Positions 30,656 through 40,900 of a stretch of 64,000 bases of DNA are shown piece after piece (position 1 is the stretch's first letter; each line of letters starts with the position of its first letter). A program made the translations under genes and the position numbers. The notes under the pieces are model-generated. The model was given only the letters and a program-made list of their open reading frames with translations, was not told where the DNA came from and did no database searches. This DNA is from Ignavibacteria bacterium (GTDB lineage Bacteria; Bacteroidota; Ignavibacteria; Tepidaquicellales; Tepidaquicellaceae): assembly GCA_016716125.1 (NCBI GenBank), contig JADJWZ010000014.1:1-64000 (forward strand). The letters are read 5' to 3'.

Positions 30656-33292
30656 ATGAAATCAAAATTAATTCTTCTTCTTGCCATTATTATATTTGCA
30701 GGATTAACATATCTTTTATCCTTAGTTATTGAAAAAACAAAAAACACTCCGGTTCAAAATACAAAAAAGAAAAAAGTATCCGAATCTGTGGAAAGTGACA
30801 GCGGTAAAAAAAAGGGAAATGCTTCCGGTATAATGGAATCCATGCAGTTCATTTCTCAAATGAGAGCTTACCCGGAAACAGATATTCCGCATGATAAATT
30901 TTTTCAGGCATTTGAATACTCTTCAGAAAATCTTCAGCAGGTAAATAATTCAGACGGCAATGATCAATGGACTTCTCTCGGTCCGAATAATATTGGCGGG
31001 AGATCACTCGGCATTGCAATTCATCCGGTTGATACAAATATAATATTTCTCGGATCAGCTTCAGGCGGACTGTGGAAATCAATAACAGGCGGAACAGGCG
31101 CTAACGCTTGGTCTCTTGTAAATACCGGCTTTCCGTCTTCTGCCGTAAGTTCAATAGCAATTGACTCCGCTAATCCAAATATAATGTATATTGGTACTGG
31201 TGAAAATTACGGCTACATGTTTTCGCAATACGGTCTCGATGTCAGAGTAACAAGAGGAATGTACGGTATCGGAATATTAAAATCTAATGACGGCGGAAAC
31301 ACCTGGTCGAAATCTCTCGACTGGTCATATAATAATGAAAGAGGTGTCTGGAAAGTAATTATAAATAATAAAAATCCCGATATACTTTATGCTGCGACAA
31401 GCGAAGGTATTTATAAATCCATTAACGCCGGTAACAACTGGGCTCAAATTTTGGGTTATCAAATGGTAATGGATCTCGAACTGAATCAATCCGATACTAG
31501 CATTCTTTATGCTTCGATCGGTAATCTCACGAATAATGTTCCTCAAGATGAAAAGGGAATTTATAAATCTATTAACAGCGGAATTACCTGGACAAAACTT
31601 TCAGGCGGTCTTCCGGCTTCATGGACAGGAAAAACAACACTTGAGCTGTATGAAGGAAATCAGGATTTTGTATATGCAAGTATATCAAATGATTTTTCAT
31701 ATGTTGGATATTACAGAAGTTCCAATGCAGGTCAGAACTGGACTCAGCTCAGTACTTCGGTTCCCATCGGTTCTCAGGGCTGGTATAATAATGGTCACAT
31801 TGTAAAACAGGATGATCCGAATACTGTTCTTGTCGGAACCATTAACGTTGAGAAATCAGTAAACGGCGGAAGTTCATTTCAGACCAAATCCGACTGGAGC
31901 GCATGGGTGGAAGGTGCGACTCCGCCGGGAGAACCTGAAGGTCCGGATAATTTTGTTCATGCTGACGTTCATTTCTATGCAGTTAATCCCAAAGATAAAA
32001 ATAAATTATACATTGCGGCAGACGGCGGTTTATACCGGTCAAATGATTTCGGTGAAACATTTTATTCGTGTAACGGCGGTTTTGTAACTACACAGTTCTA
32101 TGCAAGTTTTGCAAACTCTTATCAGGATTCAGTTTTTTGTATCGGAGGTATGCAGGATAACCGGTCTGCATTTTATCAGGGAAACAGTGCTTGGTATAAA
32201 ACTTTTTTCGGAGACGGAATGAGCTGTGCTATAAATTCTCAGGATGACCGAATTTGTTATACAGAATATGTATCTGGAAGTATGTATAAGTCTACTGACA
32301 GAGGTATTAACTGGTCCGGGATTTCTCCGCCCGGCGGCGGAAATTCTTCGAATTACTGTTTTGTAACTCCTTTCATCTCATGTGTTTCAAATCCGCAGAT
32401 AATGTATGTCGGAGGAAAGTCGATTTATAAATCAACTACCGGCGGCGGTAACTGGCTTGGTCCTTACGGAACTGCAGCTTTTAATAATTCAAAAATCCTG
32501 TCACTCGCAGGTTCTCATACAGGCACCGATACTTTGTATTGCGGACTTGTTAACGGAACTGTCTTCAGATCTTTTAACGGAGGTGTGAACTGGACAAACA
32601 TTACAGGCGGCGTAATTCCAAACAGGTATGTAACGGATTTAACAGTTAATCCTGATAATCCTGCAGAAGTATATCTTACTCTCGGCGGATTTAACTCTGC
32701 GCATGTTTTTAAAACAACAAATTCCGGAACCAACTGGCAGGACATTTCAGGAAACTTACCTGATATTCCCCACCACTCTGTGATTGTAGATCCTGACTAT
32801 AATCAGAATATATATGCAGGGAATGATCTCGGTGTGTATGTAACTACAAACGCCGGCGCAAACTGGAATGAATACAGTTCGGGAATGCCTTATACACTGG
32901 TGTTTGATCTTACGATCGTATATCCAAACAGAAAAATCCGCGCGACAACTCACGGTAACGGGATCTTTGAAAGAAAATTAATGGAAACTCCCGTTGGGAT
33001 TTCTTCCGTAAATCAAATTCAAACTTTCGATTTCGGACTCAATCAGAATTATCCAAATCCGTTTAATCCAAGTACAGTTATAAGATTCTATATAAAAACC
33101 ACATCCGAAATTCAGCTTAAAGTATTTGACCTTACGGGAAAAAATATTTCGCAGCCTGTGAATGAAATAAAAAATCCCGGGAGTTATGAAGTTACTTTTG
33201 ACGGAAGTAATTATTCAAGCGGGATTTATTTTTATTCTTTGTATTCAGACGGTAAGCTTATTGAAACAAGGCGAATGATTCTGCTGAAATAA
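30656..33292 (+). CDS. Large secreted sortilin/BNR-type beta-propeller protein with T9SS sorting domain
   Basis: 878 residues. A hydrophobic N-terminal segment (LILLLAIIIFAGLTYLLSLVI) is followed by a Lys/Ser-rich linker to about residue 60. A long propeller region carries repeated Asp-box-like motifs (SNDGGNTWSKS, KSINAGNNWAQIL, SNAGQNWTQLS, KSTDRGINWSG, KTTNSGTNWQDIS), as in VPS10/sortilin-like and glycosyl-hydrolase-type propellers; HPVDTNIIFLGSASGGLWKS is typical of the first blades. The C-terminus is T9SS type A (NYPNPFNPSTVIRFYI, SGIYFYSL, ending MILLK). The product is expected to be exported to the cell surface or medium. No catalytic residues can be assigned. The reading frame is intact. 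Confidence 0.88.
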   Translation: MKSKLILLLAIIIFAGLTYLLSLVIEKTKNTPVQNTKKKKVSESVESDSGKKKGNASGIMESMQFISQMRAYPETDIPHDKFFQAFEYSSENLQQVNNSDGNDQWTSLGPNNIGGRSLGIAIHPVDTNIIFLGSASGGLWKSITGGTGANAWSLVNTGFPSSAVSSIAIDSANPNIMYIGTGENYGYMFSQYGLDVRVTRGMYGIGILKSNDGGNTWSKSLDWSYNNERGVWKVIINNKNPDILYAATSEGIYKSINAGNNWAQILGYQMVMDLELNQSDTSILYASIGNLTNNVPQDEKGIYKSINSGITWTKLSGGLPASWTGKTTLELYEGNQDFVYASISNDFSYVGYYRSSNAGQNWTQLSTSVPIGSQGWYNNGHIVKQDDPNTVLVGTINVEKSVNGGSSFQTKSDWSAWVEGATPPGEPEGPDNFVHADVHFYAVNPKDKNKLYIAADGGLYRSNDFGETFYSCNGGFVTTQFYASFANSYQDSVFCIGGMQDNRSAFYQGNSAWYKTFFGDGMSCAINSQDDRICYTEYVSGSMYKSTDRGINWSGISPPGGGNSSNYCFVTPFISCVSNPQIMYVGGKSIYKSTTGGGNWLGPYGTAAFNNSKILSLAGSHTGTDTLYCGLVNGTVFRSFNGGVNWTNITGGVIPNRYVTDLTVNPDNPAEVYLTLGGFNSAHVFKTTNSGTNWQDISGNLPDIPHHSVIVDPDYNQNIYAGNDLGVYVTTNAGANWNEYSSGMPYTLVFDLTIVYPNRKIRATTHGNGIFERKLMETPVGISSVNQIQTFDFGLNQNYPNPFNPSTVIRFYIKTTSEIQLKVFDLTGKNISQPVNEIKNPGSYEVTFDGSNYSSGIYFYSLYSDGKLIETRRMILLK

Positions 33293-33965
33293 ATTCACAT
33301 ATTAAACTTAACTATTAATACTCTTTGAAAAATTATTAATAATTACTATATATAAAATTTTTCAATTGTTCCTTTATCAATTATCCGATTTATTACATTT
33401 TCCTATATCATTACTGAAAATTTTTTTTTTATTTTTGCAGAAATATCTTAAGCACATACTTTAAAAAAATTTCAAAATAAATTTTTCAAATTTTCTAAAT
33501 GTCTTGACACTGTTTACAAAATAATTTATCTTTTTCAAAATTTATGGATTACCCAAAATCTTCTGCAACTTTATAAATTTCTTTTTATTCGATTTCAGAA
33601 ATTTAAAAATTATTTTGAATTTATATTTTAAAATTAATTTCAAAAAATAAAAGATTAAATTTATGGAAAAACAAACTCCTTATTGCTTTTAGAATTTCTC
33701 TTAAGCAAATCCGTATCAATTTTTACTGCAAACTTTTTCAGAGTATTTTCTGAAAACTTCTAAGTTATTAACCCCAAAATTAGTTTTTAAAATACTTACA
33801 GGTAATTATAATTAACTGAGATTTTATTTTTTAATTAAATTTTAGATTATGAAAAGTATGTCCAAAAAGTTTTATATTCTTTACAAAACAGTTCCATAAA
33901 TAACTTAAAAATTTTTCATGCTAATTGAAAAATTAAATTATTTAAAAAATTATACAGGAGAAAAA
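33293..33965. other. 670-base AT-rich intergenic region with a candidate long leader
   Basis: No gene of significant length is seen. A well-spaced promoter candidate lies at 33504-33533. If it drives the downstream adhesin-like gene (ATG 33966), the transcript would have a leader of more than 400 bases. Apart from A/T homopolymer runs, I see no hairpin-plus-T terminator for the upstream propeller gene and no recognisable riboswitch. Confidence 0.6.
33504..33533 (+). promoter_or_regulatory. Candidate promoter TTGACA-17-TATCTTT
   Basis: TTGACA (33504-33509) and TATCTTT (33527-33533) are separated by exactly 17 bases. The same -10-like TATCTTT and 17-base spacing occur before the paralogue-tailed gene at 48440. 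Confidence 0.4.
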
Positions 33966-35129
33966 ATGAAAACCTTTAAAACAGCTTCTTTATCAGGAAA
34001 TCCAATCAATGATTTATTCAAGTTTTTAAAGAGTAAATTATTCCCAGTATCACTAAAGTATTTTATACTTATGATATTGTTTTTAAGCTTAAGTAATATT
34101 TCATTTTCGAATATTCACAGTACACAAAGTTTTACCGGAGCAACATTTCCTCCGACCGGATGGACTTCAGTTCATGTTTCCGGATTATTAGGAGCGGGAA
34201 CCTGGGAAAGAGCTACTTCATCTTATTTGACTGCTCCCGGATGCGCTCAGTCTGACGGAACATTACTCGGGGACAACTGGCTGATTACAAGTCAATATAC
34301 CCCGGTCTCAGGAGATTCCTTAATTTTTTATGTAAGTTCTAATTATGTTATTTCCGCACTTGGCAGACTGGAAGTAAAAGTATCTACAACAGGAACAGCT
34401 GTTGGCAATTTCCTTGATTTTGTATTACCGTTAAACATTACACTTGGGCTTCTGACTCCAAATGTATATTACAGAAGAGCTGTAAGTCTGGAGGATTATA
34501 TAGGTACACCAATATATATTGGATTCCGTCATATAGAAGTAGCCGGACTATTCGGAGCTGTAAGATTAGATGGTATATCTTATAAGAATGATAATAATCC
34601 TTCTGTTTTAGATTTAACTGTTTTGATGGAAGGTCATGCATTTTTCCGTGACAGAGATACAGTTAACGTTGATATAAGATCCTCATCTTCACCTTATCAG
34701 GTAATTGAATCCAACAAGGTTTACCGTGATACTCTCGGCAAAAAAACTATAAACTGGTTTTTCGCAGATGATGCTGAAAGATATTACATTGTAGTCGATC
34801 ACAGAAATTCTCTAAATACCTGGAGCAGAAGCGGAGGTGAAATGTTACCTGCGTCGGTAACAAGTTACGATTTCACAACCGGTTTAAATAAAGCGTTTGG
34901 AAATAATATGAAACTCGTAAATACAAAAGCTACATTTATGACCGGAGATATAAATGATGATGAGTTTGTAGATCTGTCAGATCTTGCAGCTATTGATAAT
35001 GACGCTTTTAATTTTGTAATGGGGACTTACGTAATTACAGATTTAAACTGGGAAGAGTTTGTAGATTTATCTGATCTGGCGTTATGTGATAATAATGTAT
35101 TTATTTTCGCAATGGAAGTTCAGCCGTGA
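33966..35129 (+). CDS. Secreted adhesin-like protein with paired dockerin-like C-terminal module
   Basis: I chose ATG 33966 because AGGAG lies 5 bases upstream; the frame is open from 33918. The first 40 residues end in a signal-like segment (YFILMILFLSLSNISFS). The next about 150 residues (FPPTGWTSV, GDNWLITSQYTPVSGDSLIFYVSS, YIGFRHIEVAGLFGAVRLDGISY) resemble the cleaved-adhesin/choice-of-anchor beta-sandwich. The last about 170 residues comprise a second sandwich (LDLTVLMEGHAFFRDRDTV) and two EF-hand/dockerin-like loops, DINDDEFVDLSDLAAIDN and DLNWEEFVDLSDLALCDN. There is no NYPNPFNP domain. The same module ends the protein at 48440-49900. Expected at the cell surface; ligand unknown. Confidence 0.75.
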   Translation: MKTFKTASLSGNPINDLFKFLKSKLFPVSLKYFILMILFLSLSNISFSNIHSTQSFTGATFPPTGWTSVHVSGLLGAGTWERATSSYLTAPGCAQSDGTLLGDNWLITSQYTPVSGDSLIFYVSSNYVISALGRLEVKVSTTGTAVGNFLDFVLPLNITLGLLTPNVYYRRAVSLEDYIGTPIYIGFRHIEVAGLFGAVRLDGISYKNDNNPSVLDLTVLMEGHAFFRDRDTVNVDIRSSSSPYQVIESNKVYRDTLGKKTINWFFADDAERYYIVVDHRNSLNTWSRSGGEMLPASVTSYDFTTGLNKAFGNNMKLVNTKATFMTGDINDDEFVDLSDLAAIDNDAFNFVMGTYVITDLNWEEFVDLSDLALCDNNVFIFAMEVQP

Positions 35130-35173
35130 TATTTGATTTCTTATTTAATATTTTTATAATAAATGTAATATAG

Positions 35174-35204
35174 AAAGCAGATTTAACAAATCTGCTTTTT
35201 TTTA
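35174..35204 (+). terminator. Rho-independent terminator
   Basis: AAAGCAGATTT (35174-35184) pairs with AAATCTGCTTT (35188-35198) around AAC, followed by a T run to 35203. It lies 44 bases after the stop of the adhesin-like gene. Confidence 0.9.
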
Positions 35205-35507
35205 TAATGATTTTTATGTTTGAGAGGTAAAAAGGTGTTGGCATTCTACTCATCGATCTTTTTAATGCTTTCATATTTGTCAAATGCATTTGATGAAATT
35301 CAGAATTTTCTTATTGTAATAATTAATAATTTATTTAATTTTGTGTTTTAGAGTTAATTATAGGTTTGAATAAATTTTATATAATGTGTAGATTGAGGAC
35401 TTAAATTTTATATGACGGATCTATAATCCGTCATTATCCAAAGGTTGACCGGAAGTATCCGGAGAATTATCGTTTCATTTATTGAAGGAAACAAAAGATA
35501 TTTTTGA

Positions 35508-35581
35508 CGGAGCGTAGCGTAGCCCGGTATCGCGCCAGTTTTGGGAACTGGAGGTCGCTGGTTCGAATCCAGCCGTTCCGA
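35508..35581 (+). tRNA. tRNA-Pro (anticodon UGG)
   Basis: A 74-base cloverleaf can be folded by hand. The acceptor CGGAGCG pairs with CGTTCCG with one G-T wobble. The anticodon arm is CCAGT-TTTGGGA-ACTGG with TGG at positions 34-36. The T arm is GCTGG-TTCGAAT-CCAGC, the variable loop is AGGTC, and the discriminator base is A. The D arm GCGTAGCCCGGTATCGC is typical. CCA is not encoded. It stands alone and is followed by its own terminator. Confidence 0.95.
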
Positions 35582-35636
35582 CTCTATGAAGCAGTTTATT
35601 CAATCAAATGCTTCCTGTGTTTACAAAAATTTATAT

Positions 35637-35676
35637 AAGTCCTTGGAATTTATTTTTTTTCTAAGGACTTTTTTTA
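35637..35676 (+). terminator. Rho-independent terminator after tRNA-Pro
   Basis: AAGTCCTT (35637-35644) pairs with AAGGACTT (35663-35670) across an 18-base T-rich loop, followed by TTTTT. It is 55 bases past the tRNA. Confidence 0.7.
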
Positions 35677-35720
35677 TAATCAGTTTTGCTTTTGATCCGT
35701 AACCGATCAGATATTTAATA

Positions 35721-36750
35721 GTGTATAAAATTTTTATAAGACCGCTGCTCTTTTTGCTCAGTCCGGAAACCGCTCATAATTTCGTTATGAATTTTTTCTC
35801 AAAAACCGGATTTCTGATCCCTCTTATAAAACTTTTATATTCACCTGAAAATTCTGAAAAATATACTCTTGAATAATCTTACTTTCAGAAATAAAGCAGG
35901 ACTCTCCGCAGGGTTCGATAAAAACGGATCGGCTCTCAGACTTTGGGATGCAATAGGTTTCTCTCACGCTGAAATAGGTACGGTTACACCGTTACCTCAA
36001 CCGGGAAATACGAAACCTAGAGTGTTCAGACTTAAAAAGGATAAAGCGCTGATCAACCGGCTTGGGTTTAATAATCTTGGTGCCGATGCAGTTAAAAAAA
36101 ATATCTCTGCGGCAAGAAAATATTTAAGCAGTGATTTTATTATTGGAGTTAATATTGGTAAGAATAAAGATACTTCAATAGAAGACGCGGTAATTGATTA
36201 TAAAATCTGCTTTGAAAAATTGTATGACGTTGCCGATTATTTTACTTTAAATATCTCTTCACCGAATACAGAAGGTCTGAGAACTCTTCAGGAAGATGAC
36301 AAATTGTCAAAACTGCTTGGTGAAATTCAGGATCTTAACAGAGAACTTTCAGATAAAAAAAAGGCAGCTATGAAAACGGTGTTACTAAAAATATCTCCGG
36401 ACATTGATAAATTATCTGCAGATTCTTTATATAGAAATGTGATCAGACACAGTATAGACGGTATTATCGCTACAAATACCACACTCAGCAGACCGGATAT
36501 GAAATCAAATTCTGATGAACAGGGCGGACTTAGCGGAAAACCTCTCAAGCCGCTGTCTGATGAAATATTGAAATTATTTGATGAAATGAAAAAAGATAGT
36601 ACCGGAATTAAACCTGTACTGATCGGATGTGGCGGGATAATGAGTTCGGACGATATGAAAGATAAAATTAAATACGGAGCTTCGCTTATTCAGATTTATA
36701 CCGGTCTGATTTATGAAGGTCCTTCATTGTTAAAAAAAATATTGAACTAA
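35721..36750 (+). pseudogene. pyrD: Dihydroorotate dehydrogenase (quinone), class 2; N-terminus in a different frame
   Basis: The enzyme oxidises dihydroorotate to orotate with FMN and quinone in pyrimidine synthesis. The catalytic barrel (35869 from TTG to 36750) has GLSAGFDKNG, NRLGFNNLGAD, GVNIGKNKDTS, FTLNISSPNTEGLR, the Ser-containing active-site loop, LLKISPD, GIIATNTT and GCGGIMSSDD. The membrane-associating N-terminal part of class 2 enzymes is present just upstream in another frame: GTG 35721 gives VYKIFIRPLLFLLSPETAHN and runs to TAA 35874-35876. The two frames overlap at CTTGAATAA. One indel would fuse them into a normal 340-residue PyrD. Either the consensus has an error, or anchor and barrel are made separately by coupled translation from TTG. 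Confidence 0.85.
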
Positions 36751-36768
36751 AATAATAAATTTAAAAAC

Positions 36769-37398
36769 TTGACTTCTTTAGCTGATTCACCCGTTACTTT
36801 AACCCTGCTGTTTGCAAACATAGCAATCTCGATATGGGCTATGTATGGAAATCCCATATATATGTATAAATTTTCAGAATGGCCTTATCAGATATGGCAC
36901 GAAAAAAAATATTATCAGCTCATAACATCCGCTTTTCTGCACGCAAATTTCATGCACCTTTTTTTTAATATGTTTGCCCTGTATACTTTCGGTTCATTCC
37001 TTGAATTTTTCTTTGTTGAAAATTTCGGGACTTTTGAAGGGAGTTTATATTTCTTTCTTATATATTTTATCAGTATGATTTTCGGATCAGTACTTACTGT
37101 AGTATTTCATTATAATGACCCTCAGTATGTTGCGGTAGGCGCTTCCGGCGCTGTATCCGGAATTGTATTCTCATATATTATTTTCTTTCCGCAAAGTATG
37201 CTCTATGTATTTTTTATTCCTATGCCGGCTTATTTGTTTGCATTTCTCTGGATTGCATTTTCAGTTTACGGTATGAAAAAGAAACTCGGGAATATCGGTC
37301 ATGAAGCTCATCTCGGCGGAGCTATCGGCGGAGTTATTTCAACTTTGATTTTGATCAACGGCTCTTTTAAAATTTTATTAAATCATTTTAATTTATGA
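36769..37398 (+). CDS. Rhomboid-family intramembrane serine protease
   Basis: A 209-residue membrane protein with six hydrophobic segments. The catalytic serine lies in the motif GASGAVSG near residue 126, and the partner His in the last helix is GHEAHLGGAIGGV near residue 180. The early HANFMHLFFNMFALYTFG (His/Asn-rich TM2) is characteristic. These proteases cleave single-pass membrane proteins within the bilayer. The start is TTG at 36769, 18 bases after pyrD stops. The stop overlaps the next start (ATGA at 37395-37398), so the small CPXCG gene is translationally coupled. Confidence 0.92.
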   Translation: MTSLADSPVTLTLLFANIAISIWAMYGNPIYMYKFSEWPYQIWHEKKYYQLITSAFLHANFMHLFFNMFALYTFGSFLEFFFVENFGTFEGSLYFFLIYFISMIFGSVLTVVFHYNDPQYVAVGASGAVSGIVFSYIIFFPQSMLYVFFIPMPAYLFAFLWIAFSVYGMKKKLGNIGHEAHLGGAIGGVISTLILINGSFKILLNHFNL

Positions 37399-37589
37399 TT
37401 TATAATTCTATAGAAATATTCTGTCCATACTGCGGTGAAGTCAATACTGTTAATGCCGAAATTTCCGGTAATGTATCCGAACAACTTATCACAGACTGCG
37501 AGATTTGCTGCAGACCAATTGAAATAATATTAAGAGTGGATGCTGAAGGAAATATTTATGCCGAAGTAAAAACTGAAGAAGGCTTTTGA
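37395..37589 (+). CDS. CPXCG-motif small cysteine-rich protein
   Basis: A 64-residue protein with two Cys pairs, FCPYCGEVN at residues 8-16 and DCEICCRPIEI near 36-46, a likely zinc ribbon. It matches the short CPXCG-motif family, whose function is unknown. The ATG overlaps the rhomboid stop by four bases, pointing to co-translation. A regulatory or RNA/protein-binding zinc finger is possible but unproven. Confidence 0.85.
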   Translation: MIYNSIEIFCPYCGEVNTVNAEISGNVSEQLITDCEICCRPIEIILRVDAEGNIYAEVKTEEGF

Positions 37590-37646
37590 AATTTTTTCAA
37601 ATATTCTTTTAAAAAGTTGATTAATTTAATTTAAATAATTTAAAAA

Positions 37647-37967
37647 ATGATTTTTAAAAAATTAGTTGACCGGCTTTTTAAAAAAGATCCGCTTGATTCT
37701 TTTTTAAATGAATTGTTCGCCGGCGGTGACGGAACATCCTTTGAAAATGCCGTAATTATTAAAGCAAAAACTTCTTCTGAAGGAATTTCAAATGAATACA
37801 TGTTCATTTCCATGCTTTACGGAAACCCCGATAAAGACTGGGAATTGCTGAAGCAGTCTCTCGCAGATCATCAAAATAAATCCTATGATGTGATGAAAAT
37901 AAAATTAAAGAATGGTGAAGTAAAAGAAGTATTTTTTGATATTACAAACTTTTACGGAAAAATTTAA
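37647..37967 (+). CDS. Small hypothetical protein
   Basis: 106 residues, unrecognised by name. The start is basic (FKKLVDRLFKKD). The body alternates strands and helices (FENAVIIKAKTSSEGISNEYMFISMLYG, then YDVMKIKLKNGEVKEVFFDITNFYG), suggesting a compact alpha/beta fold. The ending resembles small Bacteroidota proteins of unknown function. It lies 57 bases behind the CPXCG gene on the same strand and is probably the last gene of the pyrD-rhomboid group. No signal peptide or membrane segment. Confidence 0.7.
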   Translation: MIFKKLVDRLFKKDPLDSFLNELFAGGDGTSFENAVIIKAKTSSEGISNEYMFISMLYGNPDKDWELLKQSLADHQNKSYDVMKIKLKNGEVKEVFFDITNFYGKI

Positions 37968-37984
37968 ATTTATCTCTAAAAAAA

Positions 37985-40900
37985 TCAATACCCTTCCATT
38001 ATACTGTCTGTTTTCTTCTCCATGCCGTTCTCTCCGAAAGCATTTCCGCGATCAGATAATAAAGTTTTAAGGTAAAAATCACTCAGCTTCTCAAGTACTG
38101 AATTTGCTTTCAGTCTCTGATTCAAATTCTCAAAATCCACTCTGTCAAGATGCTGATCCTGATTGAAACATGAAAAGACAAAAGTTTCCTTACCTGTGTC
38201 AGGATCAATATGTCTCTGAAGACACTGCGCGCATATCTCTTTCATCATACACTGCATTGGTGAGTTTATGCTTCCGATCGCTATATGATCTTTTAACACA
38301 TCCCCGAAAACTGTAGACCTGGCATCCTTCACAGCTTTCATCATTCTGTCACTGCCGATAACGATGATTCTGTCAATGTTTCCGAAATCAAATAATCTGT
38401 TTCCTAATTTCCCGTCGGAATATGCTTTCATCGCTTCGACTATATTTCCTTTAAAACTTAGATCCTGACTTCGTCTCGGATTTATTATTTCACCTGTATC
38501 ATTACTCCATATTACCTGATCCGTTCCGGCTTCCACATCATCCATTTTATAAACATCTTCTGAATTTTTATATCCCGCAAAATACAATACATTGTTTCCT
38601 TTTTCCTTAAGTTTTTTTGCAATGGAAAACAATACAGCATTTCCAAGACCTCCTCCGGCCAGAAGTACCGTCTCTCCGGAATAAATTTCCGTTGGCTTTC
38701 CTGTCGGACCCATTAAAACAACTTTTTCTCCCTCTCTAAACCGTGCGCTGAGTTTTGATGACACTCCCATCTCAAGTATGATAACGGAGATAAATCCTTT
38801 ATCTTTATCTGTCCAGGCGCCGGTCATTGCTAGTCCTTCAGTTGACAAAACTGTTCCGTTTATTTTCTCTGCTTCCGTCTCATAATTCTGAAGTCTGTAG
38901 AACTGTCCCGGTTCGAAATTCCGGGAAGCTGCGGGCGCTTTTATTACAACTTCTATAATGTCCGGTGTAAGTCTTTCCACTTTTTTAATAGTTGCAGTCA
39001 GATCATGATCGAGCTTAGATACAATTTCGCAGAAATTTTCTTTTAATGATCCCGAAATTCCAAAATCCTGTCTGACAGAGTCAACGTCTTTAAAAAATAA
39101 CTCCGATATTTTTTCATAACCGTCTTTTGCGGATGCCATTGCTTTCACTACATTACCGGCATAGACTGGATGATTGTCACCGTAAAAAGTTATATACTTA
39201 CCGTCTTTTTCATATGAAGTAAAAAATCCTGTTTCATCATTTCCCGCGGAAATTAATTTTTTACTTTCATCAGCAGAATATTCAAGTTTATAAGATTTGA
39301 AAAAATATCTGTCTTCATCAAGTTCAAAAGTACCCGGAAATTCTTTTTCATAAATAATATTTGGTGAAGTTCCTGCTGCCACTAATACCGTTTTTGCTTT
39401 GAAAGTTTTTAAAGTTTTTCTTTTACTTTCATCTTTCACCTTTTCACTGAATTCAAACACCATCTCATCCACTGCTCCGAAATTATTTCTTACTGCTTCA
39501 ACGGGGGAAAGATGTTCGGCTATCTCAATTCCTTCCCTGAGCGCTTCTATAATTTCCTCGTGATTCAATCTGTATGCCGGGGAATCAATAAGCCCTTTCC
39601 TGTAAACCATTGTAACTCCGCCCCATTTCTTGACGAGAGATGACATGTCAGGCATTTTGCTTTCCTTTTCAGCTTCATCCAGTTCACGGCGGACTTCCTT
39701 TCCATGCTCCAGAAAAGTTTTCATAATTTCCGTTTCTTCATCATTAAGTTTTGACCAGAATACGTCTTCACCGGACTTTTCCGAAACGCTGTTATATTTT
39801 TCAAGAGCTTTTAAAACCTGTATTGGATAGTAAGCGAGTAATTCCGTAGATGCATCAATTGCCGTAAGTCCGCCGCCTATTACGACAGCCGGAAGCTGTA
39901 CCTGAAGATTAGCAAGATTATTTTTTTTGGAAGCTCCGGTAAGCTGAAGAGCCATAAGGAAGTCGGAAGCTTTTCTGATACCGCGTATAAGATTGTTTTT
40001 CATTCTTATAATGGTTGGTTTACCGGCTCCGGTCGCAATGGCAATGTGGTCGGCACCGTATTTCCAGGCGTCGTCGACAGTTATAGTTCCGCCGAATCTG
40101 ACGCCGTCATAAATTCTGAAAAACTCTCTTCTTGCTAGATTTATATAAATTGCCGTCAGAAAATTTTTATCCCATCTCACCGTAATACCGTATTCGGAGA
40201 CGCCGCCGAATCCCTGAAGTACTCTCTTGTCAAGGTCTTCGCGTATTTCTTTGTTAAAATATTTTACCGGCTCAGGAAAAATTTCAAAACCATTTTTATT
40301 TTTTATACCGGTATATTTTTTATGAATTTTTTCGATCTTCAGTCCGTCTATACCAATCACGCCAAATCCATCATTCAGCAGAAAATGAGCTAACGTGTAA
40401 CCTGCAGGTCCCAGTCCTGCTATCAAAACATTTTTTCCGTTATATGGAAGAGTAACCGGCTGTCTGATATTAAGCGGATTCCATCTGGAAAGAAGAGAAT
40501 AGATCTCATAGCCGTAAGGCAGATTGTAAATATCCGTAAGTACGTTTGTTTCTATCTGCGGTATGTTCACAGGTTCCTGTGTCTGAAATATACATCCTTT
40601 CATACAGTCATTGCAGATCCGGTGACCCGTGCCGGGAACATTCGGGTTGTCAATCATCACAAGCGCAAGCGAAGCAACAGGATGTCCCAGTTTCCTGACA
40701 TACTGCATCTCGGAAATTTTTTCATCAAGCGGACATCCGTCAAGTTTTATCCCTAACGGATTTGATTTTATATTTCCGGATCTGTCAGCATAACCTTTTG
40801 AGCATGAATCTTTTTCCCTTTCGTGACAATAGAGACAGTAATCCACCTCATCCAGCACTTCCCTTTTTTTCATTCGCGGATCTGTAAGTCTGAAACCGAA

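Noticed and set aside
35101..35289. Minus-strand open frame between the adhesin-like gene and the tRNA
   Set aside because: It runs through the terminator at 35174-35204 and has no coding features.
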